Positions 15,705 through 24,330 of a DNA stretch of 64,000 nucleotides are shown in pieces. Positions within the stretch are counted from its first letter, which is position 1. Each line of letters opens with the position of its first letter. The notes under the pieces were generated by a model. The model ran no database searches. It saw nothing but the letters and a program-made list of their open reading frames with translations, and was not told the origin of the DNA. The stretch is from Stenotrophomonas daejeonensis. GTDB lineage: Bacteria > Pseudomonadota > Gammaproteobacteria > Xanthomonadales > Xanthomonadaceae. A program made the translations under genes and the position numbers. The stretch lies in assembly GCF_001431505.1 (NCBI RefSeq), contig NZ_LDJP01000032.1, positions 1-64,000 on the forward strand, written 5' to 3'.

Positions 15705-15727
15705 CTGCTTTGCAAAGTTTTTGATGC

Positions 15728-15930
15728 TCCTTCTCCCAGCGGGAGAAGGTGCCCCGAAGGGGCGGATTAGGGGTGATCGGAGTCCATGATGTTTGAGCCA
15801 TCGGGACACCATTGCCCCTCACCCCAATCCCCGCTCCGCGCCCCGGCCCACGCCAGCGGCGTGGGCGCTCAACCGCACACGCGCCAATGGCGCGCAAGCC
15901 GTGCGGCATCGCCCCGATGGGAGAGGGGCT
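15728..15930. repeat. REP-D-type repeat block
   Basis: Begins CCTTCTCCCAGCGGGAGAAGG and ends in GATGGGAGAGGGGCTC, with an internal CCCCGAAGGGG hairpin and an imperfect inverted GGAGTCCATGATGTTTGAG/CATCGGGACACCAT core. The centre of this copy also contains GCCCACGCCAGCGGCGTGGGC. Relatives are at 43606 and 58021. It fills the gap between the DUF1328 gene and ddl. Confidence 0.75.
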
Positions 15931-15937
15931 CGAAAAC

Positions 15938-17041
15938 TCAGGCCGGGGTGATCGAACTGCGCAATGCCTTGTCGGCGGCGTGGCGCTCCAGCGCCAGTTC
16001 GACCAGGCGCGTGATCAGCGACGTGTAGTCCAGCCCGCTGGCGCCCCACAGCTTGGGATACATGCTGATGCGGGTGAAGCCGGGCAGGGTGTTGATCTCG
16101 TTGATGACCACTTCGCCGGAGGGGGTGAGGAACACGTCCACCCGCGCCATGCCGGCGCAGTCCAGCGCCTGGTAGGCACGGATGGCGATGGCGCGGATGC
16201 GCTCCTGCGCTTCGGCAGGAATATCGGCCGGGATCACCGTCTCGGCGCCGTTGGCGCTGATGTACTTGGTGTCGTAGGCATAGAAGTCGTCGTGCACCAC
16301 CACCTCGCCGCAGACGCTGGCCTCGGGGTGGTCGTTGCCCAGCACGGCGCACTCGATCTCGCGCCCGGCAATAGCCGACTCCACCAGCACCTTGTGGTCG
16401 AAGGACAGCGCCAATGCCATCGCCGCGTGGAACTCGCCGGCATCGCGCACCTTGCTCACGCCCACCGAGGAGCCTTGGTTGGCCGGCTTGACGAACAGCG
16501 GCGTACCCAGCTCCGCCACCAGCGCGTCATAGTCGGCCGCGGCCGCGCTGGAGCGGTTGAAGCACACGCACGGCGCCACCGGCAGCCCGGCGTCGCGCAG
16601 CAGGCGCTTGGCCACGTCCTTGTCCATCGCCACCGCCGAGCCGAGCACGCCGGAGCCGACGAACGGCAGGTTGGCCATGCGCAGCAGGCCCTGCAGCGAG
16701 CCGTCCTCGCCGAGGGTGCCGTGCACGATCGGGAACACCACGTCGATCTGCGCCAGCGCCGTGGCCGGGTCGGAAGGCACCAGTTGCGCCTGCTCGCGGC
16801 CGGGCAGCACCGCCACCGCGTTGCCGGAGCGGTTCAGCGCGATGCGCGCCGGGTCCTCGGCGTTGAGCAGGAACTGCTGCGGGTCGCTGACGTGCCAGTG
16901 GCCCTGCTTGTCGATGCCGATCAGGCTGACGTCGAAGCGCTGCTTGTCCAGTGCGTCGAGGATGTTCTTCGCCGATTGCAGCGAGACCTCGTGCTCGGCC
17001 GAACGACCGCCGAAGATGATGCCCACCCGGGTCTTGCCCAT
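15938..17041 (-). CDS. ddlA: D-alanine--D-alanine ligase
   Basis: ATP-grasp ligase that makes D-Ala-D-Ala for peptidoglycan. The 367 residues begin [23 protein letters not shown], the family's first signature; the end shows [18 protein letters not shown] with the Mg-binding and D-Ala-binding residues. The length fits DdlA rather than the ~305-residue DdlB. It is not beside division-cluster genes, so a ddlB may exist elsewhere. The ATG at 17041 is used; AGGAG lies about 10 bases upstream. Confidence 0.93.
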   Translation of the reverse strand: MGKTRVGIIFGGRSAEHEVSLQSAKNILDALDKQRFDVSLIGIDKQGHWHVSDPQQFLLNAEDPARIALNRSGNAVAVLPGREQAQLVPSDPATALAQIDVVFPIVHGTLGEDGSLQGLLRMANLPFVGSGVLGSAVAMDKDVAKRLLRDAGLPVAPCVCFNRSSAAAADYDALVAELGTPLFVKPANQGSSVGVSKVRDAGEFHAAMALALSFDHKVLVESAIAGREIECAVLGNDHPEASVCGEVVVHDDFYAYDTKYISANGAETVIPADIPAEAQERIRAIAIRAYQALDCAGMARVDVFLTPSGEVVINEINTLPGFTRISMYPKLWGASGLDYTSLITRLVELALERHAADKALRSSITPA

Positions 17042-17104
17042 TGCCTGTTGCTCCTGCCGATTGCGCTGATGCGGGTGCGCATAGCATGGGGGAACGGCCG
17101 GGAA

Positions 17105-17219
17105 TGGGGAACAGGGAACGGGGAATGCGGGTTTGCCGGGCACCCCGTGCGTTCACCCGCTTGCCCGGCTGCACGGCAACCTCCGGCAAACGGAAACCCG
17201 TCATTCCCCGTTCCCCGCT
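17105..17219. repeat. long imperfect inverted repeat between ddl and ubiJ
   Basis: GGAACGGGGAATGCGGGTTT followed by GCCGG on the left pairs with CCGGCAAACGGAAACCCGTC and ATTCCCCGTTCCCC on the right. It may be a bidirectional structure between divergent genes or a further REP-like family; it lies very close to the ubiJ promoter. Confidence 0.55.
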
Positions 17220-17223
17220 TCGG

Positions 17224-17229
17224 TAGAAT
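17224..17229 (+). promoter_or_regulatory. candidate -10 element of the ubiJ-ubiB-truC operon
   Basis: TAGAAT in the context GGTAGAATG, only 8 bases before the ubiJ ATG. If used, the leader would be very short. The long inverted repeat ends just upstream. Confidence 0.35.
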
Positions 17230-17236
17230 GCCGCCC

Positions 17237-17887
17237 ATGTCTGCCTCCCCTCTCGATTTCATCAAGCCGCTGGCCGGCCGCGCGCTGGAAAGGGCGCTGA
17301 ACCACGCGCTGGCGCTGGACCCGGATACCCGCGCCGCGCTGGCCCCGCTGGACGGCCAGTGCATCGCCCTGACCCTGGAATCGCCGCCGCTGGCGATGCA
17401 GGTCGGCGTGGACGGGCAGCGGCTGACGGTGGGCCCGGTGGACGCCGCGCGCGAGCCGGATCTGGCGGTGCGCAGCACCCTCGGCGGGGTGCTGGCGCAG
17501 CTGCCGTTCATGGCCAATGCGCGCCGCGCCGGCCATGCGCCGGGCGGGCGGGTGAAGGTGTCCGGCGATGCCGAACTGGCGCGGCGCCTGCAGCAGCTGG
17601 CCACGCGCTTCGACCCGGACTGGCAGCAGCCGTTCGTCGGCGTGTTCGGCGAGGTGCTGGGCGTGCAGGTGGCGCAGGCCCTGCGCACGGCGCTGGCGCA
17701 GGCCGGCCGCGGCGCGAAGGACCTGGCGCGCACAGCGGCCGAATACGTCACCGAGGAATCGCGCGACGTGGTGCCGCGCGCCGAACTGGAGGCCTTCCAC
17801 GACGACGTGGACGTGGTCCGTGACGACGTGGAGCGGCTGGCCGCGCGGGTGGCGCGGCTGCGCCAGCGCAGCGGGGCGCGGGCATGA
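17237..17887 (+). CDS. ubiJ: UbiJ, ubiquinone-biosynthesis accessory factor (SCP2 domain)
   Basis: UbiJ is a lipid-binding scaffold of the ubiquinone biosynthesis complex. The 216-residue protein has an N-terminal helix ([18 protein letters not shown]), an SCP2 sterol-carrier-like domain (about 35-110) and a C-terminal coiled-coil tail ([18 protein letters not shown]). It overlaps ubiB by 4 bases (ATGA), the standard ubiJ-ubiB arrangement. ATG 17237 or 17228 are both possible starts in frame. No ubiE is adjacent here. Confidence 0.88.
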   Translation: MSASPLDFIKPLAGRALERALNHALALDPDTRAALAPLDGQCIALTLESPPLAMQVGVDGQRLTVGPVDAAREPDLAVRSTLGGVLAQLPFMANARRAGHAPGGRVKVSGDAELARRLQQLATRFDPDWQQPFVGVFGEVLGVQVAQALRTALAQAGRGAKDLARTAAEYVTEESRDVVPRAELEAFHDDVDVVRDDVERLAARVARLRQRSGARA

Positions 17888-19551
17888 AGGCGGTGCGCGC
17901 GATGTTCCGCGCCAACCGCATCGGCCGGGTGATCCTGCGCTACCGGCTCGACGCGCTGCTCGACGGCACCCCGGTCGAGCGCTGGCTGCGGCTGGCCAAG
18001 CCGTTCGTGCCGCGCGCGCGCGGCGACATCGCCAGCCTGTCACGCGGCGCGCGGCTGCGGCTGGCGCTGCAGGAGCTGGGGCCGATCTTCGTCAAGTTCG
18101 GGCAGATCCTCTCGACCCGCCGCGACCTGGTGCCGCCGGACGTCGCCGCCGAGCTGACCCTGCTGCAGGACCGCGTGCAGCCGTTCGACGGCGAACGCGC
18201 GCTGCAGATTGTCGAACAGGCGCTGGGCCTGCCGATCACCGAGGCGTTCGCCAGCTTCGACACCACGCCGCTGGCCTCGGCTTCGATCGCGCAGGTGCAC
18301 GAGGCCACGCTGCCCGGCGGCCGGCAGGTGGTGGTCAAGGTGCTGCGCCCGGACATCGAGAAGCAGATCGCCGGCGACATCGCCCTGCTCAAGTCGCTGG
18401 CCGCGCTGGTCGAGCGCACCCACCCGCGCGCCGACAAGATCCGCCCGCGCGAGGTGGTCGCCGAGATCGAGACCACGCTGGCCGCCGAGCTGGACCTGCA
18501 GCGCGAGGGCGCCAACGCCAGCGTGCTGCGCCGCTTCTGGCTGGATTCGGACGACCTGTACGTGCCGGAGGTGATCTGGACCCACACCGCCGAGCGCGCG
18601 CTGACCCTGGAACGGGTGTGGGGCATCCCGTCGGACGACGTCGCCGCGCTGGACGCGGCCGGCATCGACCGCAAGGCGCTGGCGGCTAAGGGCGTGCGCG
18701 TGTTCTACACGCAGGTGTTCCGCGACAACTTCTTCCATGCCGATGCCCACGCCGGCAACATCTGGGTCGATACCGACTCGGCGCGGCGCGACAACCCGCG
18801 CTTCATCGCGCTGGATTTCGGCATCATGGGCCAGCTCTCGGAACAGGACCAGTTCTACCTGGCCGAGAACTTCATGGCCATCTTCAACCGTGACTACCGG
18901 CGCATCGCCGAACTGCACCTGCAGGCGCAGTGGATGCCGGCCACGGTGCGCATCGACGAGCTGGAGGCGGCAGTGCGCGCGGTGTGCGAGCCGTACTTCA
19001 CCCGGCCGCTGTCGCAGATCTCGCTGGCCGAGGTGCTGGTCAAGCTGTTCCGCACCGCGCAGCGCTACCAGCTCACCCTGCAGCCGCAGTTGATCCTGCT
19101 GCAGAAGACGCTGCTCAACATCGAGGGCGTCGGTCGCCAGCTCGACCCGCAGCTGGACATCTGGGCGGTGGCCAAGCCGGTGCTCGAACGCATCCTGCGC
19201 GAGCGCTACAGCCCGCGCCGCGCGCTGAAGGAGCTGGGCAAGCGCCTGCCGGAAATCATGACCCAGGCGCCGGACATGCCGGCGCTGCTGCACAGCTGGC
19301 TGAGCCAGCAGGTGCAGGGCAAGCACGAACTGGCGATGCGCTCGCAGGACATCGTCAACCTCGACACCACGCTCAAGCGCCTGCAACGGCGCGTGGTCAC
19401 CGCGGTGGGCGGCGCCGGGCTGCTGGTGGTCGCCGCATTGCTGCACGGCCTGCACGCCAGCGGTCCGCAACTGGCGTCGATGCCGCTCTGGTCGTGGATC
19501 TGCGGTGGCGTGGGCATGCTGGCGCTGGCCTCGGCGTGGCTGCGCCGGTGA
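17884..19551 (+). CDS. ubiB: UbiB, ADCK-family kinase-like ubiquinone biosynthesis protein
   Basis: UbiB is an atypical kinase/ATPase needed for ubiquinone synthesis, probably to extract lipid intermediates from the membrane. At 555 residues it has the invariant KxGQ motif (Lys71-Gln74, [12 protein letters not shown]) and the ASIAQVHEA nucleotide-loop segment. The catalytic region is [14 protein letters not shown] followed by ALDFGIMG. Two C-terminal transmembrane helices are seen (about 505-550). It is coupled to ubiJ (ATGA) and truC (GTGA). Confidence 0.94.
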   Translation: MKAVRAMFRANRIGRVILRYRLDALLDGTPVERWLRLAKPFVPRARGDIASLSRGARLRLALQELGPIFVKFGQILSTRRDLVPPDVAAELTLLQDRVQPFDGERALQIVEQALGLPITEAFASFDTTPLASASIAQVHEATLPGGRQVVVKVLRPDIEKQIAGDIALLKSLAALVERTHPRADKIRPREVVAEIETTLAAELDLQREGANASVLRRFWLDSDDLYVPEVIWTHTAERALTLERVWGIPSDDVAALDAAGIDRKALAAKGVRVFYTQVFRDNFFHADAHAGNIWVDTDSARRDNPRFIALDFGIMGQLSEQDQFYLAENFMAIFNRDYRRIAELHLQAQWMPATVRIDELEAAVRAVCEPYFTRPLSQISLAEVLVKLFRTAQRYQLTLQPQLILLQKTLLNIEGVGRQLDPQLDIWAVAKPVLERILRERYSPRRALKELGKRLPEIMTQAPDMPALLHSWLSQQVQGKHELAMRSQDIVNLDTTLKRLQRRVVTAVGGAGLLVVAALLHGLHASGPQLASMPLWSWICGGVGMLALASAWLRR

Positions 19552-20285
19552 GTGAAGCCACGGACGTCGTGGCGGACGTCGTCTCCGAACCGCTGCCGCT
19601 GCTGTACCAGGACCCGTGGCTGGCGGTAGTGGACAAGCCCGCCGGGCTGATGGTCCACGACAGCAAGCTGGCCCGTGGCGAGGACGATTTCCTCGCCGAC
19701 CGCCTGCGCGAGCAGCTGGGCCGGCCGATCTTCCTCGTGCACCGCCTCGACCGCGCCACCAGCGGCTGCCTGCTGCTGGCCTTCGACCGCGACACCGCCA
19801 GCGCGCTGGGCAAGACGCTGATGGGCGGCGAAGTGGAAAAGGACTATCTGGCCATCTGCCGTGGCTGGCCGGCGGAAGAAGCCTTCACCGTCGATCATGA
19901 TCTCGACGGCGGCCCCGGCAAGCCGGTGAAGAAACAGGCCATCACCCATTTCCAGCGGTTGTCGACCGGCGAATTGCCGGTGCCCTCGAACGGCTTTGAA
20001 ACCTCGCGCTACGCGCTGCTGCGCTGCCGGCCGCAGACCGGCCGCTTCCGCCAGATCCGGCGGCATTTGAAGCATGCGTTCCATCACCTGATCGGCGACA
20101 CCAGCCACGGCGACGGCCGCCACAACCGCACGTTCCGCATGCACGGCGTGCACCGCATGTTGCTGCACGCGCAGCGGCTGGCGTTCCCGCATCCGCAGGA
20201 TGGCCGCCGCATCGAAGTGGTCGCGCCGCTGGATGCGGAGTTCCGCAAGGCGTTCCAGCTGCTGGGCTGGAACGAAGCGCCGTAG
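19548..20285 (+). CDS. truC: TruC-like tRNA pseudouridine synthase
   Basis: RluA-family pseudouridine synthase, 245 residues. The catalytic motif is HRLDRATSG, with Asp68 as nucleophile. Similarity to E. coli TruC extends to the N-terminus ([20 protein letters not shown]) and the C-terminal [19 protein letters not shown], so U65 of tRNA is the probable target. The GTG start overlaps the ubiB stop, so it is translated with the ubiquinone genes despite its unrelated role. Confidence 0.87.
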   Translation: MSEATDVVADVVSEPLPLLYQDPWLAVVDKPAGLMVHDSKLARGEDDFLADRLREQLGRPIFLVHRLDRATSGCLLLAFDRDTASALGKTLMGGEVEKDYLAICRGWPAEEAFTVDHDLDGGPGKPVKKQAITHFQRLSTGELPVPSNGFETSRYALLRCRPQTGRFRQIRRHLKHAFHHLIGDTSHGDGRHNRTFRMHGVHRMLLHAQRLAFPHPQDGRRIEVVAPLDAEFRKAFQLLGWNEAP

Positions 20286-20410
20286 GGCTTCAGGGGGCCA
20301 TGCCTCCGACGCTCCCCACGTCGAAGGTTGCCCGCGTCCCCGCGTCCCCGCGTCGGCCACGTAGGGCCGACCTACCCTGGCTGGCAGCCGTGAAACCATG
20401 TCCGGCATGG

Positions 20411-20436
20411 CGTAGGCCGGGGCTACGCCCCCGGCG
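20411..20436. repeat. REP-C element right after the transposase gene
   Basis: CGTAGGCCGGGGC followed by TACGCCCCCGGCG, a single REP hairpin six bases beyond the RAYT stop codon. A partial copy (GTAGGGCCGACCTAC) is at about 20360. It is probably the substrate family of the adjacent transposase. Confidence 0.75.
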
Positions 20437-20442
20437 CACAGG

Positions 20443-20979
20443 CTACTCCGTCATGCACCGGATTCGTTCCGGCTCACGTTTCCCCCGACCTTCCGGGTAG
20501 ATGCCGCGTGCCTTCCATGCGTGCACGCTTGACCACCGCCAATCCATCGCATCCTCGACCAGTCCATGCTTGACCGGATTGAAATGCAGGTAGTCCAGAT
20601 GACGGGCGAAATCAGCGTCGTCACGGATGATGTGGTCGTAGTAGCGGGGTTGCCACAGCCGTCGCCCGGTTTCGGCGGAAAGCCGGGCCATTGCCGCGCG
20701 CTTGAAACTGCCCACCAGACCGGGAATCGCCACGCCGACGCGTGGGGCGAGCAACAGGTGCAGGTGGTCGTCGAGCAGGACATGGCCCTTGTGGGTGAAC
20801 GGATGATGGCCGCGGGTCTGGCGCAATGCATCGAGCACGATGTCGCGGGCGTTGTGGATTGCCAGCCATGGCCTGCGCCCGGCGGTGGCCAAGGTCAGGA
20901 AAACCGTCTGGCCTTCCATGAAGTGGCGGCGATAGCGTGGCATGGAGGCAGCGTCGATGCGTTGTTCGACGCGCGCCAT
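20443..20979 (-). CDS. REP-associated tyrosine transposase (RAYT, Y1_Tnp)
   Basis: A 178-residue single-domain HUH/Y1 transposase. His72-Leu-His74 (DDHLHLLL) is the metal site and Tyr113 or Tyr114 (PRYYDHII) the nucleophile. The family signature LDYLHFNPVKHGLVEDAMDWRWSS-type ending is present. RAYTs cut single-stranded REP sequences and are thought to spread REPs; they do not move like ordinary insertion sequences. Related REPs flank it on both sides (20411, 21069, 21140). Start could be 20979 or Met13 (20943), which gives the common MPRYRR N-terminus. Confidence 0.9.
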   Translation of the reverse strand: MARVEQRIDAASMPRYRRHFMEGQTVFLTLATAGRRPWLAIHNARDIVLDALRQTRGHHPFTHKGHVLLDDHLHLLLAPRVGVAIPGLVGSFKRAAMARLSAETGRRLWQPRYYDHIIRDDADFARHLDYLHFNPVKHGLVEDAMDWRWSSVHAWKARGIYPEGRGKREPERIRCMTE

Positions 20980-21068
20980 TGCCGGATATGGACTGCCGGG
21001 TATCGGCGGATGCCGTTGGATACCCTCGGGTATTCGGCGACTTTGCGAAGAGGCACGCCATGCCGGAG

Positions 21069-21162
21069 TCGTAGGCCGGGGCTACGACCCCGGCGGGCTG
21101 TTCGGCCGGTATTCGGGAACCCTGTCCGGCAGGGTGCTGTCGGGGGCGTAGCCTCGACCTAC
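21069..21162. repeat. REP-C elements upstream of the transposase gene
   Basis: GTCGTAGGCCGGGGCTACGA at 21069 and an inverted partner GGGGGCGTAGCCTCGACCTA near 21140-21160, separated by ~45 bases. Together with 20411 they bracket the RAYT gene. Confidence 0.75.
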
Positions 21163-21171
21163 GAATAGATT

Positions 21172-21561
21172 TCAGCCGGCCCGCAGCGCGGCCAGCACGA
21201 TCAGCGCCAGCGCGCAGGCGATGCCGCCCAGCCACGCCAGGCTGCGCAGCGGCGGCTTGTCGGCGACGTAGAACAGGCCGTGCAGGACGCGGAAGGCGAC
21301 GAAGGCGAGGGCCAGCCCGTTGACCGTCTGCGCGTCCACCCCGGCCAGTTGCGCCAGCACCACGCCGGCGGCGAACGGCGCGAACGCCTCGAAGGCGTTC
21401 AGGTGCGCGGCATGGGCGCGCTGCACCAGGTAGTCATTGCTTTTGGCAGCCCATGCACGTGGGTTGCGGTTGTTGTAGCCGGGCCGGGCCGCCTTGGCGA
21501 CCACCGCCCAGAGATAAGGCAGCACCGCGGCAACCAGCACGCACCAGTAGGCGATCGACAT
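21172..21561 (-). CDS. MAPEG-family membrane protein
   Basis: A 129-residue protein with four predicted membrane helices and the MAPEG-type sequence RAHAAHLNAFEAFAPFAAGV followed by a polar loop and FVAFRVLHGLFYVAD. MAPEG relatives include glutathione-dependent detoxifying enzymes and eicosanoid synthases, but bacterial members of this type are mostly uncharacterised. ATG at 21561; TGA near REP elements. Confidence 0.85.
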   Translation of the reverse strand: MSIAYWCVLVAAVLPYLWAVVAKAARPGYNNRNPRAWAAKSNDYLVQRAHAAHLNAFEAFAPFAAGVVLAQLAGVDAQTVNGLALAFVAFRVLHGLFYVADKPPLRSLAWLGGIACALALIVLAALRAG

Positions 21562-21671
21562 GGCCAGCTCCTTCGCAAGGGAAGTGGCCAGCCTAGCCGA
21601 AGCGCCGCCCGGCGTCGCGCACCGGCCATACCCGGTACGAGGCGACGACGCGCCCGATACAATCGGCGGCG

Positions 21672-22103
21672 ATGACCACCCCGCAACTCATCGTCGATGC
21701 CACGCTGGCGATTCCGGAAACGGAGATCGTCGAGCGCTTCGTGCGCGCCAGCGGTGCCGGCGGGCAGAACGTCAACAAGGTATCCAGCGCGGTCGAGCTG
21801 CGCTTCGACGTGGCCGGCTCGCCGTCGCTGCCGGATGCCCTGCGCGCGCGGCTGCTGGCACGGCGCGACCGGCGCCTGACCGACGCGGGGGTGCTGGTGA
21901 TCGACGCGCAGCGCTTCCGCACGCAGGAGCGCAACCGCGCCGATGCGCGCGAGCGGCTGGTCGCGTTCATCCGCGCCGGGTTGGCGGTGCCGAAGGCGCG
22001 GGTGGCGACCAAGCCGACCTACGGCTCCAGGCTGCGCCGGCTGGACGAGAAAAAGGGGCGCGCGCAGATCAAGCGCGGCCGTTCGCAACGCAACTGGGAG
22101 TAG
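21672..22103 (+). CDS. arfB: ArfB (YaeJ) ribosome-rescue peptidyl-tRNA hydrolase
   Basis: ArfB releases peptides from ribosomes stalled on truncated mRNA. The 143-residue protein has the release-factor GGQ motif at 30-32 (GAGGQNVNKVSSAVELR) and a long basic C-terminal tail (RRLDEKKGRAQIKRGRSQRN) that enters the mRNA channel. The start at 21672 is a clear ATG. The next gene begins three bases after the stop codon. Confidence 0.94.
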   Translation: MTTPQLIVDATLAIPETEIVERFVRASGAGGQNVNKVSSAVELRFDVAGSPSLPDALRARLLARRDRRLTDAGVLVIDAQRFRTQERNRADARERLVAFIRAGLAVPKARVATKPTYGSRLRRLDEKKGRAQIKRGRSQRNWE

Positions 22104-22106
22104 CGC

Positions 22107-22724
22107 TTGGACAACGCCCCATCGCACCGCAGCCCGCCGCTGGTGCCACCGGTCCCGCCGAGCGTGCCGCGCGGCCGCTCCACCGCGTTCGGCCGCTGGC
22201 TCGGGCGCAACGTGCTGCGCCTGGGCGGCTGGCGCGTGGCCGGGCCGCTGCCCGACCTGCGCAAGGCGGTGGTGATCGCCGCGCCGCACTCGTCCAACTG
22301 GGACGGCATCTGGGGGTTGGCGGCCAAGCTGGCGCTGGGCGTGGAGGCGCGCATCCTCGGCAAGGACAAGCTGTTCTGGTGGCCGCTGGGCGCGGTGCTG
22401 CGCAGCTTCGGCGTGGTGCCGCTGGACCGCAGCTCGCCGCAGGGCACGGTGGGGCAGGCGGTGGCGATGATCCGGGACAACGAGCGCATCTGGTTCGCGC
22501 TGGCGCCGGAAGGCACGCGCAAGCCGGTGAAGGACTGGAAGACCGGCTTCATCCGTATCGCGCGGATGGCGCAGGTGCCGATCGTGCCGGCCTATTTCCA
22601 CTACCCGGAAAAGACCATCGGCTTCGGCCCGCCGTTCCGTACCAGCGGCGACGATGCCGCCGACATGGCCGCCATCCGCCAGTGGTACCGGCCGTGGCGG
22701 GGCCGCAACCGCGGCACGGGTTGA
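22107..22724 (+). CDS. PlsC-like lysophospholipid acyltransferase family protein
   Basis: A 205-residue acyltransferase with the catalytic H(x4)D motif His61-SSNW-Asp66 and the downstream APEGTRK substrate motif. The family acylates lysophospholipids or related acceptors at the membrane. It begins with TTG, preceded by GGGAG at a usable distance, 3 bp after arfB, and ends 3 bp before phrB, so the three genes probably form an operon. It is shorter than true PlsC, and its acceptor is unknown. Confidence 0.85.
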   Translation: MDNAPSHRSPPLVPPVPPSVPRGRSTAFGRWLGRNVLRLGGWRVAGPLPDLRKAVVIAAPHSSNWDGIWGLAAKLALGVEARILGKDKLFWWPLGAVLRSFGVVPLDRSSPQGTVGQAVAMIRDNERIWFALAPEGTRKPVKDWKTGFIRIARMAQVPIVPAYFHYPEKTIGFGPPFRTSGDDAADMAAIRQWYRPWRGRNRGTG

Positions 22725-22727
22725 ACG

Positions 22728-24167
22728 ATGGGCATCGCGCTGGTCTGGCTGCGCGACGACCTGCGCCTGGACGACCAGCCGGCCCTGCGCGCGGCGCTGC
22801 AACGCGGCCTGTCGCCGCTGCCGGTCTACATCCATGCGCCGGAAGAAGAGGGCGCATGGGCGCCCGGCGCCGCGTCGCACGCATGGCGCCGGCGCTCGCT
22901 GGCGGCATTGGCCAGCGAACTGGAACGCCGCGGCTCGCGCCTGTTGCTGCTGCGCGGGCCCACGCTCGATGCCCTGCAGGCATTGGCCGCGCGCACCGGT
23001 GCCGAAGCGGTGCTGTGGACGCGGCGCTACGAGCCGGCCGTCGAGCAGCGTGACGCGCGGATCAAGCGCGACCTGCGCCAGATCGGCCTGCATGCGGAAA
23101 GCTTCAACGGCGCGTTGCTGTTCGAGCCGTGGGAACTGGCGACCCGGCAGGGCGACCCGTACCGGGTGTTCACGCCGTTCTGGAAATCCGCGCGCGCGGC
23201 ATGGCGGGTGCCGGCGACGTGGGATGCGCCGGCACGGTTGCCATCGTTGGCACATGCAGACCTGCCCGCCGGCGAGCGACTGGACGAACTGATGCCCACC
23301 CCGGCCCCGGCATGGGACGCCGGCTTCTGGCAGCGCTTCACACCCGGCGAGCAAGGCGCGCGCGCGGCGCTGCGGCGGTTCATCGACGACGCACTGCACG
23401 GCTACGCGCAGGCCCGCGATTTCGCCGCCGAGGCCGGCACCTCGCGGCTGTCGCCGCACCTGCATTTCGGCGAAGTGTCGGTGCGGCGCGTGGTGGCCGA
23501 AGTGCTGGCCATGGGCGACGCCATCGGCGAGGCCGACCGCGACCGCTTCCTCGCCGAACTGGGCTGGCGCGAGTTCGCCCACCACGTGCTGCACCACTAC
23601 CCGCAAACGCCCGACCGCAACCTCGACCCGCGCTTCGACGATTTCCCTTGGGCGGCTCCGGACGAAGCGCTGCTGGAAGCATGGCGACATGGCCGCACCG
23701 GCGTGCCGATCGTCGATGCCGGCATGCGCGAGCTGTGGCACACCGGCTGGATGCACAACCGCGTGCGCATGCTGGTGGCCAGTTGGCTGACCAAGCACCT
23801 GCGCCAGCATTGGCGGCATGGCGCGCGCTGGTTCTGGGACACGCTGGTGGACGCCGACCTGGCCAACAACACCCAGGGCTGGCAATGGAGCGCGGGTACC
23901 GGCGCCGACGCGGCGCCGTACTTCCGCGTGTTCAACCCGGCCACCCAGGCGCGCCGCTTCGACCCGGATGGGGCCTACATCGCGCGCTGGGTGCCGGAAC
24001 TGGCGGGTCTGCCGCCACCGGCGTGCTTCGCGCCGTGGGAGCACCCGGAACCGGCGCGGCGGCTGGCGCCGGGGTATCCGCCACGGCCGCAGGTGGACCT
24101 GGCCGCCGGCCGCGCCGATGCGCTGGACGCCTTCGCCAGCCTGCGCCGCGGCGCGGTGCAGCGGTAG
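22728..24167 (+). CDS. phrB: Deoxyribodipyrimidine photolyase
   Basis: Light-driven repair of cyclobutane pyrimidine dimers. The 479 residues show the N-terminal antenna domain (IALVWLRDDLRLDDQPAL) and the FAD domain, with LSPHLHFGEVS, WREFAHHVLHHYP, HNRVRMLVASWLTKHLR and NTQGWQWSAGTG. The conserved Trp triad region appears intact. Its TAG stop codon is the first triplet of a REP-B element. Confidence 0.93.
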   Translation: MGIALVWLRDDLRLDDQPALRAALQRGLSPLPVYIHAPEEEGAWAPGAASHAWRRRSLAALASELERRGSRLLLLRGPTLDALQALAARTGAEAVLWTRRYEPAVEQRDARIKRDLRQIGLHAESFNGALLFEPWELATRQGDPYRVFTPFWKSARAAWRVPATWDAPARLPSLAHADLPAGERLDELMPTPAPAWDAGFWQRFTPGEQGARAALRRFIDDALHGYAQARDFAAEAGTSRLSPHLHFGEVSVRRVVAEVLAMGDAIGEADRDRFLAELGWREFAHHVLHHYPQTPDRNLDPRFDDFPWAAPDEALLEAWRHGRTGVPIVDAGMRELWHTGWMHNRVRMLVASWLTKHLRQHWRHGARWFWDTLVDADLANNTQGWQWSAGTGADAAPYFRVFNPATQARRFDPDGAYIARWVPELAGLPPPACFAPWEHPEPARRLAPGYPPRPQVDLAAGRADALDAFASLRRGAVQR

Positions 24168-24236
24168 GAGCGCACCTTGGTGCGCGATGGGGCTCTACCG
24201 GGAATGCCCCATCGCGCACCAAGGTGCGCTCCTGCC
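24165..24236. repeat. REP-B palindromic element overlapping the phrB stop
   Basis: TAGGAGCGCACCTTGGTGCG at the left and its complement ending GGTGCGCTCCT at the right, with a GGGGCTCTACCGG centre. The leftmost TAG is the phrB stop codon. Near-identical to the copy at 11592. Confidence 0.85.
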
Positions 24237-24330
24237 GGGGCAGCATTGCCGCCACCATCGGCACATGCCAGCCATGGCGCGAAGGAGTAGGGTTTGCGGT
24301 TTCACCGCACACTACGCAGGAGCACGTTCC

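Noticed and set aside
15812..17200. Very long open frames antisense to ddl
   Set aside because: High GC in third positions opens antisense frames; composition is His/Gln/Arg-rich without domains, and ddl is clearly coding.
20443..21162. Complete IS200/IS605 insertion sequence
   Set aside because: The gene has the RAYT build and is flanked by REPs rather than left and right IS ends; no TnpB or accessory gene.
21399..24044. 881-codon open frame antisense to arfB, the acyltransferase and phrB
   Set aside because: Low-complexity Arg/Gln/His sequence overlapping three genes with clear catalytic motifs; a GC-rich shadow.
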